A DNA stretch of 64,000 nt from Anaerolineaceae bacterium UBA4775 (GTDB taxonomy: Bacteria > Chloroflexota > Anaerolineae > Anaerolineales > Anaerolineaceae): contig DHHJ01000012.1 of NCBI GenBank assembly GCA_002403205.1, positions 1 to 64,000 of the forward strand. The letters are read 5' to 3'. The notes under the pieces were generated by a model. That model was given only the letters and a program-made list of their open reading frames with translations. It ran no database searches and was not told the origin of the DNA. Below, piece by piece: positions 45,328 to 54,551 of the stretch (the stretch's first letter is position 1; the number at the start of each line of letters is the position of its first letter). The translations under genes were made by a program, and so were the position numbers.

Positions 45328-46121
45328 AACACGTCAGGACGATAATCGATAAAGAATGGGCAGAGGTTTTTCAAAACCGGATGGTCTTGCTGACGATGAT
45401 CTTCATCCCTGTGTTTTTTGTGATCCTGCCCCTGGTGACACTGTATTTCACCGGGCAGGGTATGGGAGGGAATTCGCCAGCCGATGTGGCTGATGTGCCA
45501 GCAGAATTTCTGGCCGTGTGCGGGCCGGACATGAACGCTGGAGACTGCATGCAGGTGTACATGGTCAATATGTTCCTGCTGCTGTTTATGATGCTCCCGG
45601 TGATCATCCCGGTCACCATTGCTGCGTACAGTGTGGTGGGTGAAAAAACCACCCGCAGCCTGGAGCCCTTGCTGGCGACGCCGATTTCGACCTTTGAGCT
45701 CCTGGCCGGGAAGAGCCTCGCAGCCGCCATCCCTGCCATTGTCACGGGCTGGGGCTCGTTTGCGATTTTCCTGCTTGGCCTGCCGTTGATCGGCGTGAGC
45801 CCAGCAGTGATCCGCTACATTCTTGGCCCAACCTGGCTGCTGGCTGTGCTGGTGGCCGGGCCGTTAATGGCCATCGCGGCGGTCAATTTTGCCCTGTTCA
45901 TCTCCTCGCGGGTAGATGACCCGCGCGTGGCCGAACAGATCTCCGTTGTGCTGGTGGTCCCCATCCTGGCGGCATTGTTCGCCCAACTGGCGGGGATCAT
46001 CGTGATTGATATCTTCATGATGCTGAGTTTTATCGGTGCTTTGGCCCTGATCGATATCGGCATGATCTACCTGGGCGTGACGATCTTTCAAAGGGAAAAT
46101 ATCCTCACGCGCTGGAAATAA
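45324..46121 (+). CDS. ABC-2 type exporter permease
   Basis: A 265-residue permease with about six membrane helices and a short extracellular loop containing CGPDMNAGDC. It pairs with the preceding ATPase through the ATGA overlap and is followed by a secreted zinc-ribbon protein. Confidence 0.88.
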   Translation: MKHVRTIIDKEWAEVFQNRMVLLTMIFIPVFFVILPLVTLYFTGQGMGGNSPADVADVPAEFLAVCGPDMNAGDCMQVYMVNMFLLLFMMLPVIIPVTIAAYSVVGEKTTRSLEPLLATPISTFELLAGKSLAAAIPAIVTGWGSFAIFLLGLPLIGVSPAVIRYILGPTWLLAVLVAGPLMAIAAVNFALFISSRVDDPRVAEQISVVLVVPILAALFAQLAGIIVIDIFMMLSFIGALALIDIGMIYLGVTIFQRENILTRWK

Positions 46122-46132
46122 GGGCATTGGCG

Positions 46133-46906
46133 ATGTTTAAGAAGCGTATTTTCATCTGTGTGTTTGCTGTGCTGGTTTTGTCACTGCTGCGCCCTGTGCC
46201 CGTGGGCGCCCAGGAGGAGGCCTACACCGTCCATTTGCGCCGGGACTTTGGCTATGGCGCAGGCAGCAACGTGCGGGGCACCTTTTCCATCAGCATCACA
46301 GGAGACGAAAGCCAGGTGGTGTCGGTTGAGTTTTTAATCGATGGGCAGGTGATGGCAACCCTTGACCAGCCGCCGTTCAGGTTCCAGTTTCACACGGACA
46401 GCTATGGCTTTGGCGAGCATTACCTGAGCGCGCGGGTGCATCTGCAGGATGGACGCATTGAGACCACACCAGAAAGGCGCCTGAATTTTGTCACACCCGG
46501 AGATGAGCGCGGTGGTGTGGTGGGCATCGTTGTTGGGGTGGGCGGTGCGATCCTTTTCAGCCTGCTGGTCTATGCGCTTGTCCAGATGCGATTCTCGAAA
46601 GGTAAGCCCAAAACCGCCTTCCAACCCGGCCAGGAGCGGAGTTACGGGATGTTTGGCGGGACGATTTGTCCAAAATGCGGGCGTCCCTTTCCCAGGCATT
46701 GGTGGGGCCTGAACATGGTAGCCGGCCGGCTGGACCGCTGTGAGCATTGCGGTAAGTGGAGCATGACCACTCGAGCAGCACCTGAAGCCCTCAGGGCTGC
46801 AGAGGCGGCTGAAGTTGACCAACAACCGACTGCTCAGCCGGATGCCTCCGTTCAGCGTGGCGATGCAGACCGGCTCGAAGACACAAAATTCTTCGATGAG
46901 ATCTAA
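46133..46906 (+). CDS. Exported Ig-like/zinc-ribbon membrane protein
   Basis: A 257-residue protein. An N-terminal signal peptide (about 1-27) is followed by an Ig-like beta-sandwich, one membrane helix (about 133-153), and a C-terminal zinc ribbon with CPKC and CEHC. If the signal is cut, the beta-sandwich is outside and the ribbon inside. It starts 11 nt after the ABC-2 permease and so is probably part of that system. ATG at 46133 has AAGGG upstream. Function unknown. Confidence 0.75.
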   Translation: MFKKRIFICVFAVLVLSLLRPVPVGAQEEAYTVHLRRDFGYGAGSNVRGTFSISITGDESQVVSVEFLIDGQVMATLDQPPFRFQFHTDSYGFGEHYLSARVHLQDGRIETTPERRLNFVTPGDERGGVVGIVVGVGGAILFSLLVYALVQMRFSKGKPKTAFQPGQERSYGMFGGTICPKCGRPFPRHWWGLNMVAGRLDRCEHCGKWSMTTRAAPEALRAAEAAEVDQQPTAQPDASVQRGDADRLEDTKFFDEI

Positions 46907-46960
46907 GAAATAGTGAAGGGTAACAAAAAACCCTTAAGGTTCCATGCGGGCGGGGTTTTA

Positions 46961-46989
46961 TTGTCCGTTGACCGCCCGCGTGGTAGAAT
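46961..46989 (+). promoter_or_regulatory. Promoter of pdxS-pdxT
   Basis: TTGTCC (46961-46966), 17-bp spacer, TGG-TAGAAT (46981-46989), about 30 nt before the pdxS ATG. Confidence 0.7.
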
Positions 46990-47018
46990 TCGTTTGAAAA
47001 CTTTCTTTCGGAGGTGTT

Positions 47019-47906
47019 ATGGAACAGCAGGTCGCAACATTTAAAGTCAAGAAGGGGCTGGCGCAGATGTTAAAGGGCGGGGTGATCATGGACGTGGTCA
47101 CACCCGATCATGCCAAGATCGCTGAAGATGCAGGCGCAGTCGCCGTCATGGCGCTGGAGCGCGTTCCGGCGGATATTCGCACCCACGGTGGTGTTGCCCG
47201 AATGAGCGACCCTGAATTGATCATCCAGATCATGGATGCCGTTTCCATCCCGGTGATGGCAAAGTGCCGCATCGGTCATTTTGTTGAGGCGCAGATCCTT
47301 GAAGCCCTCGGTGTGGATTACATTGACGAATCTGAGGTGCTGACCCCGGCTGATGAAGAGCATCACATCTACAAGCATGATTTCAAAGTGCCTTTCGTGT
47401 GCGGATGCCGCAACCTGGGCGAAGCTTTACGCCGCATTGGTGAAGGGGCAGCCATGATCCGCACCAAGGGAGAAGCGGGTACCGGTGATGTGGTTGAGGC
47501 CGTTCGGCACGCACGCAGCGTTCTGGGTGAGATCCGTCGTTTGCAGAACATGCCCGAAGAGGAACTGATGTCCTTTGCCAAGGAGATCGGTGCCCCCTTT
47601 GAACTGGTCAAAGAAACCCGTGAGCTTGGCCGCTTACCCGTGGTGAATTTTGCCGCAGGGGGGATTGCCACCCCTGCAGATGCCGCGTTGATGATGCAAT
47701 TGGGTGTGGATGGCGTTTTTGTCGGTTCCGGGATCTTCAAATCCGGCGATCCCGCCAAACGGGCGGAAGCCATCGTCAAAGCCACCACCCACTACCAAGA
47801 TCCGAAGATCCTGGGTGATGTCAGCCGCAACCTGGGCGAGCCGATGGTCGGGCGCCAGGTGACGGATATCCCTGAAGCGGATTTGATCTCTACCCGCGGC
47901 TGGTAA
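47019..47906 (+). CDS. pdxS: Pyridoxal 5'-phosphate synthase subunit PdxS
   Basis: A 295-residue PLP synthase lyase subunit. Asp25 in MDVVTP and Lys82 in MAKCRIGH match the catalytic residues, and the second Lys lies in RTKGEAGTG. It makes PLP from ribose 5-phosphate, glyceraldehyde 3-phosphate and ammonia supplied by PdxT. Followed 24 nt later by pdxT. Confidence 0.97.
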   Translation: MEQQVATFKVKKGLAQMLKGGVIMDVVTPDHAKIAEDAGAVAVMALERVPADIRTHGGVARMSDPELIIQIMDAVSIPVMAKCRIGHFVEAQILEALGVDYIDESEVLTPADEEHHIYKHDFKVPFVCGCRNLGEALRRIGEGAAMIRTKGEAGTGDVVEAVRHARSVLGEIRRLQNMPEEELMSFAKEIGAPFELVKETRELGRLPVVNFAAGGIATPADAALMMQLGVDGVFVGSGIFKSGDPAKRAEAIVKATTHYQDPKILGDVSRNLGEPMVGRQVTDIPEADLISTRGW

Positions 47907-47930
47907 AAGCTGCCCGGTCGTCATAATAAA

Positions 47931-48506
47931 ATGGATATCGGCGTCCTTGCCCTGCAGGGCGATTTCAGTGAACATTTCCAGGTGTTACAAACACTCTCGG
48001 TTAGCGCGCGCCTGGTCAGGCTGCCTGGAGATCTTTCCGGTCTGGATGGGCTGATCATCCCGGGTGGCGAATCAACCACGATCGGCAAACTGGCTGCCGC
48101 CTACGACCTGATCGAACCCTTACGTCAATTCGGCCGTGAGCATGCGATTTGGGGCACCTGTGCGGGCGCTATATTTTTATCGAAAGATGCCCGACGGGAC
48201 CAGCCTTTACTCGAGCTGATGGATATCAGGGTGGAACGCAACGCGTTTGGGCGCCAGGTGGACAGCTTTGAAATTAACCTGGATGTCCCCTTTTTTAAGG
48301 ATGGCATCGAGCATCCCTACCATGCCATTTTCATCCGGGCACCGATCATCTCAGCGGTGGACCGAGACGCACGCACATTGCTGACCCTGCCGGATGGGCG
48401 CATCGTTGCTGCCCAGCAAGGTAAACTGCTGGCCACATCCTTTCATCCAGAGCTGACCCCAGACACCCGCTTTCATGCGTATTTCCTGGATTTAGCAAGG
48501 TCATAA
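47931..48506 (+). CDS. pdxT: PLP synthase glutaminase PdxT
   Basis: A 191-residue class I glutamine amidotransferase. Catalytic Cys77 in GTCAGA, His/Glu in FHPEL, and the PdxT GGEST motif. It supplies ammonia to PdxS. Confidence 0.96.
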   Translation: MDIGVLALQGDFSEHFQVLQTLSVSARLVRLPGDLSGLDGLIIPGGESTTIGKLAAAYDLIEPLRQFGREHAIWGTCAGAIFLSKDARRDQPLLELMDIRVERNAFGRQVDSFEINLDVPFFKDGIEHPYHAIFIRAPIISAVDRDARTLLTLPDGRIVAAQQGKLLATSFHPELTPDTRFHAYFLDLARS

Positions 48507-48508
48507 AC

Positions 48509-49450
48509 GTGCGTTCACTCCTCTGGCAAGACTGGCTGTACCTTTATCGACATCGCCGCCACGTCACCTGCCTGGATAACGTGCTTCTCCTCACGCGCGG
48601 CACCCCTTTTTCGCTGACACATTGGCTGTTTGCCATTCATCCCACTGACCATGTTTTTACAGGGGTAGTAGAGCCTGCGGAAGGCGAAGGCAAGTGCATT
48701 GCGCAGGTCTACCAATCGCCAAAAATGCGCAATGCGCATATTAACTACCTGCTTCAGCCAGGTGGGGATGGCGATCATCTGCTGGAATTGTTGGAAGGAC
48801 TCACCAAGCGCGCGGGTGAGTGGGGTGCAAAGCAGGTTGTGGCTGATGTGGAAACAGACTCGCCCTATTTATTACAGTTTCGGCAGGCATGTTTCTCGGT
48901 TTTGGCCAAGCAAACGGTGTTTACATGCCCTGAACCGGACCGGGTTATCAGGAATGGGGAAACAGGCTGGCGGATCTGGTCCAGCGGGGATATCCCGGCC
49001 ATGCGGTGCCTTTATCACGCCTTAGTGCCGCCCTTGGTTCAGCCAGTGGAGCCGTTAACCCGCCGTGAAATGCTGGGTTTGGTGTATTACGACTCGAAAG
49101 GCGACCTCCTGGCTTATGCAGACCTGGTTTATGGCCCGCGCGGCATTTGGGTCTTACCGGTGATCCATCCCAATACCAGGGAAGATACGTCGGATCTGCT
49201 TTCAAATATGCTGGTGGCGCTGCCCAATCGTCATGGACGGCCGGTGTATGTCACCTCCCGATCCTATCAACCCTGGGTGGAGCACGCCCTCTTGGACCTT
49301 TCTGCTGAACCGGGTCCCGAGCAAGCCTTGCTGGTGCGCTACATTGCTTTGCGCCAGCGTGCCAAGGCAGAATTTACCTTTGCGCCCATTGAAAACGGCA
49401 ACCGTGAACCAACTCTGCCCCTGGCACCGATCAAAAACCACCGCGATTGA
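48509..49450 (+). CDS. Unknown protein, possibly GNAT-like
   Basis: A 313-residue soluble protein starting with GTG 2 nt after the pdxT stop. The middle and C-terminal parts show an alternating pattern (GLVYYDSKGDLLAYADLVYGPRGIWVLP) like acetyltransferase sheets, but no clear acetyl-CoA loop is seen. AAGG lies 10-13 nt before the start. Not recognised. The operon link to pdxT may be only positional. Confidence 0.6.
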   Translation: MRSLLWQDWLYLYRHRRHVTCLDNVLLLTRGTPFSLTHWLFAIHPTDHVFTGVVEPAEGEGKCIAQVYQSPKMRNAHINYLLQPGGDGDHLLELLEGLTKRAGEWGAKQVVADVETDSPYLLQFRQACFSVLAKQTVFTCPEPDRVIRNGETGWRIWSSGDIPAMRCLYHALVPPLVQPVEPLTRREMLGLVYYDSKGDLLAYADLVYGPRGIWVLPVIHPNTREDTSDLLSNMLVALPNRHGRPVYVTSRSYQPWVEHALLDLSAEPGPEQALLVRYIALRQRAKAEFTFAPIENGNREPTLPLAPIKNHRD

Positions 49451-49581
49451 GTTGTTTTTGGTGGAATCCGACCATCAAAGGCATTATTAATAAATTTGGG
49501 ATAGAATTAACAGGGATGCCAAGGCAGCCAATTGCTTGCCTGGCAGGATTAAATACAAAAAGAAGATTGATCAATACACTT

Positions 49582-51213
49582 ATGCGTAAACACGAAAAAA
49601 TAACGGATGACCTGGATTTGCTGCTGGATATCCTGCCGCCGCACATCTCTGATGAGCTGCGGGAACTGGATGACAGCGACAATCTTTTAGAAGTTGTGAT
49701 GGATTTGGGACGTTTGCCGACCGCGCGTTTTGTTCAGCGTGAAGCTTTGCTGAGCGATCAGGAGGTCACCTATGAGGATATCAAGGCGATCACCGATGCG
49801 ATCAGCGAGTTTGACGCGGATAACCGGGCTGGCATCGAGCGCACCTTGCACCGCATCTCTGCCATCCGCAACCGCCGCCAGGAAGTGGTGGGTCTCACCC
49901 TGCGGATCGGCCGTGCGGTCTATGGCACCAGCGATATTATTCAAGACCTGATCGAATCAGGCTCAAGCATCCTGATTTTAGGGCGCCCCGGGGTTGGTAA
50001 AACCACCATCCTGCGCGAGGCTGCCCGTATCCTGGCTGAAAGCGCCCGGGTGATCATTGTGGACACCAGCAACGAGATTGGCGGTGACGGCGATGTTCCC
50101 CACCCCGCCATCGGCGCGGCACGCCGCATGCAGGTTGCTAAACCTTCGCTTCAGCACGAGGTGATGATCGAGGCCGTGGAAAACCATAACCCCGAGGTGA
50201 TCGTGATCGATGAGATCGGCCGCGAGCTGGAGGCCATGGCAGCCCGCACAATTGCAGAGCGTGGCGTGCAGCTGATTGGCACGGCGCATGGCAACACCCT
50301 CGAGAACCTGCTCCTCAACCCCACGCTTTCGGACCTGGTGGGAGGGATTGAGTCAGTAACCCTCTCGGATGAGGAAGCCCGCCGGCGAGGCACCCAGAAG
50401 ACTGTGCTCGAGCGACGGGCCCCGCCAACCTTTGATGTGCTGGTCGAGATCCAGGATCGCAACCGGATTGCTGTGCAGAGTGATGTCTCTGCGGCCGTGG
50501 ACGCGCTGCTGCGCGGCTACCCGCTCCCGCCCGAGATCCGCTACCGCGATGACGAGAACAAAATCCACATCCAAAAGCCGGCGCCGGCAAAGGTTGGTAC
50601 GGCTGCCCAGGCCCTGGGCCGGATGAGCAAACGTGACACCGCACCGTTCAGCCGCTCACCGGGTGCTCAGCGCGCAGCAACGAACGGCCAGCGCATGGAA
50701 CCTGTGGAAGAAGCCATGGCACTGGTCGAAGAGGAGGGCAAAGCACTCAAGCCGGTGGATATCTATCCCTTTGGGGTGGCGCGCAACCGTCTTTTGCAGG
50801 CTGCCAAACAGCTCAACGTGCCAGCCAGGATTGTACGCAACCTGAAAGATGCCGACACCCTGCTGACCCTGCGCCGGTATTACCGCGAACGTCAGCAACC
50901 GGTGGTTGAAGCCGAACAGCGCGGTATGCCGATCTTTGTCCTGCGCTCCAATACCAGTCAGCAGATGGAGCAGTTCCTGGTAGATCTGTTCAACCTGGCC
51001 AGCAGCGAGGGTAAACCAAATCAGGAGAGAGCTGTGGTGGATCAAACCCAGGCAGCCATCCAGGCCGTGTTGAATGGCGAACGCTGGATTGACCTGGCGC
51101 CCGCAACGTCAACTATTCGGCGCTTACAGCACGAAATGGCACGCCAGGCTGACCTGGTTTCCCATTCTTACGGCAAGGAACCCAATCGACACGTGAGGAT
51201 CTTTCGAGAATAG
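49582..51213 (+). CDS. AAA ATPase with R3H domain (SpoIIIAA-like)
   Basis: A 543-residue protein. An N-terminal ATPase resembling sporulation protein SpoIIIAA carries Walker A GRPGVGKTT and Walker B VIVIDEIGRE. The C-terminus has a Jag/R3H-type nucleic-acid binding region (the final REPNR-type segment). Found across Chloroflexi and cyanobacteria; role unclear. ATG at 49582 fits the usual family start; a TAGAAT box at 49502-49507 8 nt before an in-frame ATG at 49516 allows a longer, near-leaderless product. Followed 2 nt later by tmk. Confidence 0.85.
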   Translation: MRKHEKITDDLDLLLDILPPHISDELRELDDSDNLLEVVMDLGRLPTARFVQREALLSDQEVTYEDIKAITDAISEFDADNRAGIERTLHRISAIRNRRQEVVGLTLRIGRAVYGTSDIIQDLIESGSSILILGRPGVGKTTILREAARILAESARVIIVDTSNEIGGDGDVPHPAIGAARRMQVAKPSLQHEVMIEAVENHNPEVIVIDEIGRELEAMAARTIAERGVQLIGTAHGNTLENLLLNPTLSDLVGGIESVTLSDEEARRRGTQKTVLERRAPPTFDVLVEIQDRNRIAVQSDVSAAVDALLRGYPLPPEIRYRDDENKIHIQKPAPAKVGTAAQALGRMSKRDTAPFSRSPGAQRAATNGQRMEPVEEAMALVEEEGKALKPVDIYPFGVARNRLLQAAKQLNVPARIVRNLKDADTLLTLRRYYRERQQPVVEAEQRGMPIFVLRSNTSQQMEQFLVDLFNLASSEGKPNQERAVVDQTQAAIQAVLNGERWIDLAPATSTIRRLQHEMARQADLVSHSYGKEPNRHVRIFRE

Positions 51214-51215
51214 CC

Positions 51216-51842
51216 ATGTTCATCACCCTGGAAGGGCCTGAAGGCAGCGGAAAGACATCCCAGCTCCCCGAACTGGCAGCGTTTTTGCGCGAGTCGGGCT
51301 ATGAGGTGCTCATCACGCGTGAGCCTGGGGGAACCCCCGTGGGAGACCAGATTCGTGAGATCCTGATGAACCTCAAGAACGTTTCCATCGTCCCGCGCAC
51401 GGAGATCCTGCTATTCCTGGCTGCCCGCGCCCAGCACGTGGAAGAAGTGATCCGGCCGGCTTTGGCAGAGGGCAAACTCGTGCTTTCTGACCGCTTTGGC
51501 GATTCAACCCTGGCATACCAGGGCTTTGGCCATAAAACTGACCTGGCGACACTCCAGGCGCTGCTGGATTTTTCCACCGGCGGCTTGAAGCCAGACCTGA
51601 CCTTGCTGGTGGATGTGCCTGTGGAGCAGGGGATGGCGCGTAAACTGGAAAACAGTTCGGAGTGGAACCGGCTGGATGCCTATGCCCTGGCTTTTCACGA
51701 GCGCGTCCGTCAGGGGTATTTTGCCCTGGCAGAGGCTGAACCGGAGCGGTGGTTGATCATTGATGCCACCGAGGACAAAGCCAGCGTCCAACAAGCTTTA
51801 CGCACAGCCATCTTAAGCCGCCTTGCGCGGCATGGCGTGTAA
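51216..51842 (+). CDS. tmk: Thymidylate kinase
   Basis: A 208-residue dTMP kinase. P-loop GPEGSGKTS (7-15), REPGGTPVGDQIR and SDRFGDSTLAYQG (DR motif with lid) are all present. It makes dTDP. Confidence 0.95.
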   Translation: MFITLEGPEGSGKTSQLPELAAFLRESGYEVLITREPGGTPVGDQIREILMNLKNVSIVPRTEILLFLAARAQHVEEVIRPALAEGKLVLSDRFGDSTLAYQGFGHKTDLATLQALLDFSTGGLKPDLTLLVDVPVEQGMARKLENSSEWNRLDAYALAFHERVRQGYFALAEAEPERWLIIDATEDKASVQQALRTAILSRLARHGV

Positions 51843-51905
51843 GACCCATGAGGGTTATAACCCCGTGAGTGATTTTTTGAGAACAACCATTGGAAAGGTG
51901 TATAG

Positions 51906-53198
51906 ATGCCGAAGAAAATTTTATACGTAATTTTGCTGGGTGCATTGGTGCTTGCTGCCTGTGCGCCGAGGACGACAGAGCCTGTTAGCACCCCTGAAAC
52001 GCAGACGGAAGTCACCGCCGAGCCGCTTGAGCCCGAGGTGGCGACAGAAAGCTCACCGGCAGGTGAAGTGGGCCCGGCTGATGGATTGATGCCCTGTTCA
52101 ACGGTTTATGATTACCAAACGACCCCCGAAACCGATCTCTACCAGGCGGTGGCAGACCAATTGCCGCCGGTAACGGCTGACGATTGGGCGCATGGTAACC
52201 CGGATGGCGGCATCACGATCATCGAATATGCGGATTTTCAGTGTCCAGCCTGCGCGAACTTCTCTCTGTATCTGAATGCGCTCATGGAGGCATTTCCGAA
52301 TTCCTTCAGGGTGGTCTTCCGGCATTTACCCCTGCCTTCGATTCACGATAAGGCCTACATCACCGCCATGGCGGCGGAGGCTGCCGGCACCCAGGATAAG
52401 TTCTGGGAGATGCATGACCTGCTCTTCCAGAGCCAGGCCGAGTGGTTTAACATGACCGAAGCTGATTTCATTGATTGGGTCATGACCAAGGCGGAAGACT
52501 TGGGCCTTGATAGCAGTCAATTTGAAGATGACCTGCTCGACAGTGACGCCCGGGCTGCCCTGGAAGCGCAGACGGAAGCCTTGCTCGACTCGGGCCTGCA
52601 TTACACGCCGTTTGTGATCGTTAACGGGCGCATTTTCAGGGAGAACAAGCCTGACCTGTTGAGCCTGGTGGGGATCCACGAGTTCGGCGGGTTTGCATCC
52701 TGCCCGCCCTGGGTGATTGACCCTGACCGGTCCTACACCGCCCTCATGGATACAAGTGCCGGTGAAATTGAGATCGAACTGTATGCTGATGCTGCGCCGA
52801 TCGCCGTCAATTCGTTTGTGTTCCTTGTGCAGAACGGTTGGTATGACGGGGTGTATTTCCATCGCGTTGTCCCGGGGTTTGTGGCCCAGGCTGGTGATCC
52901 TTCAGGGCTGGGCGTGGTTGGCCCGGGGTATAAATTCGTCAACGAAACCGATAATGCGCTTTCCTTCGACAAGATTGGTGTGCTCGGTATGGCCAATGCG
53001 GGAGTCGACACGAACGGGAGCCAATTCTTCATCACCTATGCCCCCGTAACCGATTTGGATGGCGGGTATACGATTTTTGGCCAGGTCACTGAAGCGAGCT
53101 TACCTGCCCTGGATGCCATCGCCCTGCGTGACCCCCAGACTGCTTTGGGTTTTGAGGGTGCAACCGTCATTCACGGTATTGAGATCATCGAAAATTAA
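51906..53198 (+). CDS. Lipoprotein fusing DsbA-like thioredoxin and cyclophilin
   Basis: A 430-residue lipoprotein. The signal ends LAAC (Cys19), followed by a P/E/T-rich linker, a DsbA-like thioredoxin domain with CPAC (Cys113, Cys116) and a cis-Pro in TPFVIVNG, and a C-terminal cyclophilin domain (FHRVVPGFVAQAGDP...NGSQFFITYAP). Oxidative folding and prolyl isomerisation on one surface protein fit extracellular protein folding. AAAGGTG lies upstream. A GGGTTATAACCC palindrome sits between tmk and this gene. Confidence 0.88.
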   Translation: MPKKILYVILLGALVLAACAPRTTEPVSTPETQTEVTAEPLEPEVATESSPAGEVGPADGLMPCSTVYDYQTTPETDLYQAVADQLPPVTADDWAHGNPDGGITIIEYADFQCPACANFSLYLNALMEAFPNSFRVVFRHLPLPSIHDKAYITAMAAEAAGTQDKFWEMHDLLFQSQAEWFNMTEADFIDWVMTKAEDLGLDSSQFEDDLLDSDARAALEAQTEALLDSGLHYTPFVIVNGRIFRENKPDLLSLVGIHEFGGFASCPPWVIDPDRSYTALMDTSAGEIEIELYADAAPIAVNSFVFLVQNGWYDGVYFHRVVPGFVAQAGDPSGLGVVGPGYKFVNETDNALSFDKIGVLGMANAGVDTNGSQFFITYAPVTDLDGGYTIFGQVTEASLPALDAIALRDPQTALGFEGATVIHGIEIIEN

Positions 53199-53219
53199 CC
53201 CCAGAAAGGCATTTCCTTG

Positions 53220-54464
53220 ATGACAGAGCCGAAGACCCCGGGGAATAATTGGCCGATCATTCTCACTTTGGTGATCAGTGCATTCGGCATCCTGTTTTTT
53301 GTCGTGCAGGCCTTTTCCCTGGGGGTTTTGTGGTTAATTTCACTGTTAGACCCACCTGTTAGCCTGGCGGAGTCAACATCCTTCGGGTTGCTGTTATGGA
53401 CATCCATTCTGGGTGCGGTGTTGCTCATCCCGCTGCTGCTGATCAGCATCAATCAATTGCGCGGGTCAGCGCCTCCGGCATGGCTGGATGCAAACCACCC
53501 TGCGGTGGCAAAAGTGACTCGCTGGGTGATCCTGGCCTGGCCCCTTGTGGTTCTGCTGGGCTGGTTCGTTTCCAGCCGCGAGCGGCTGGCCATGTTTTTC
53601 CTGGGCCCCATCAATGTGTTGGTGGCCGGGCTGCCCATCTTGTGGGTTTTTCAGCTGGCACAATCTGGGCTGGCGGGGGGAACGCAGATCAGGAAATGGC
53701 GCATTTTTGGCTTCAGCATTGCCCTGCTGCCGATCATCATCATCGTCGTCGAACTGATCGCGCTGGTGGCTGTGGGCGGGTTAGGGTTGCTCTGGGTAGG
53801 TCTGCAAGTTAATTTTGACCCGCAATTCCAGGCGGAAATCACCAACCTGGCCTCGCAGGTCGAAGGGCTTGGCCAAAATGTGGAAGCCATCATCACTTTT
53901 CTTGAGCCCTTATTGCTTCAGCCCACAGTGCTTTACGGGTTCTTGGCGGTTTTTGGAGGGATCATCCCCATCATCGAAGAAGTGTTCAAACCTGTGGCCC
54001 TGTGGACCCTGGCTGGACGCAAGCTCACCCCACAGGAAGGCTTTGTGGGCGGTTTACTGTGCGGCGCGGGGTTTGCATTGATGGAGAATGTGTTCTATTT
54101 CACAACAGTCCTCATGGCCGAAGACTGGCTGTTCATGGCCATTGGGCGTGCGGGCACCGGGGTGCTGCATATGCTGGCCTCCGGTCTGGTCGGCTGGGGG
54201 TTGGCCAAAGCCTGGCAGGACGGAAAGTGGGCTTTATTGGGGTTCACCACCCTGGGCGCTTTCGGTTTGCACGGGTTGTGGAATGTGCTTGCCCTGGTAT
54301 CTGGCATGGCCCCGCTTTTGATCCTGGATTCTGAGCCTTCTTTACGCCAAACACTGCTGTATCATTCACCGGTGGTATTACTGCTGGTTGTTTCAGTCCT
54401 GTGGCTGGCAATCATCAACCGGCATTTGCGCACACCTGGCGCCCAGGGGGTCGTGAGTGAATAG
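53220..54464 (+). CDS. PrsW-like intramembrane metalloprotease
   Basis: A 414-residue membrane protein with about nine to ten helices. PrsW-type residues are seen: IIEEVFKP, ALMENVFYF, RAGTGVLHMLASG and FGLHGLWN. Start chosen as the ATG at 53220 (a TTG at 53217 is adjacent) with AAAGG upstream. It may cut membrane-bound regulators; target unknown. Confidence 0.78.
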   Translation: MTEPKTPGNNWPIILTLVISAFGILFFVVQAFSLGVLWLISLLDPPVSLAESTSFGLLLWTSILGAVLLIPLLLISINQLRGSAPPAWLDANHPAVAKVTRWVILAWPLVVLLGWFVSSRERLAMFFLGPINVLVAGLPILWVFQLAQSGLAGGTQIRKWRIFGFSIALLPIIIIVVELIALVAVGGLGLLWVGLQVNFDPQFQAEITNLASQVEGLGQNVEAIITFLEPLLLQPTVLYGFLAVFGGIIPIIEEVFKPVALWTLAGRKLTPQEGFVGGLLCGAGFALMENVFYFTTVLMAEDWLFMAIGRAGTGVLHMLASGLVGWGLAKAWQDGKWALLGFTTLGAFGLHGLWNVLALVSGMAPLLILDSEPSLRQTLLYHSPVVLLLVVSVLWLAIINRHLRTPGAQGVVSE

Positions 54465-54551
54465 GTATGCGTGGGCAAGGTGGTACATGAGGACAGCAGA
54501 ACTTTTCCCCTGTGCAAGGGTTAACCATAGGGATGGAGGTTGATTTCGACG

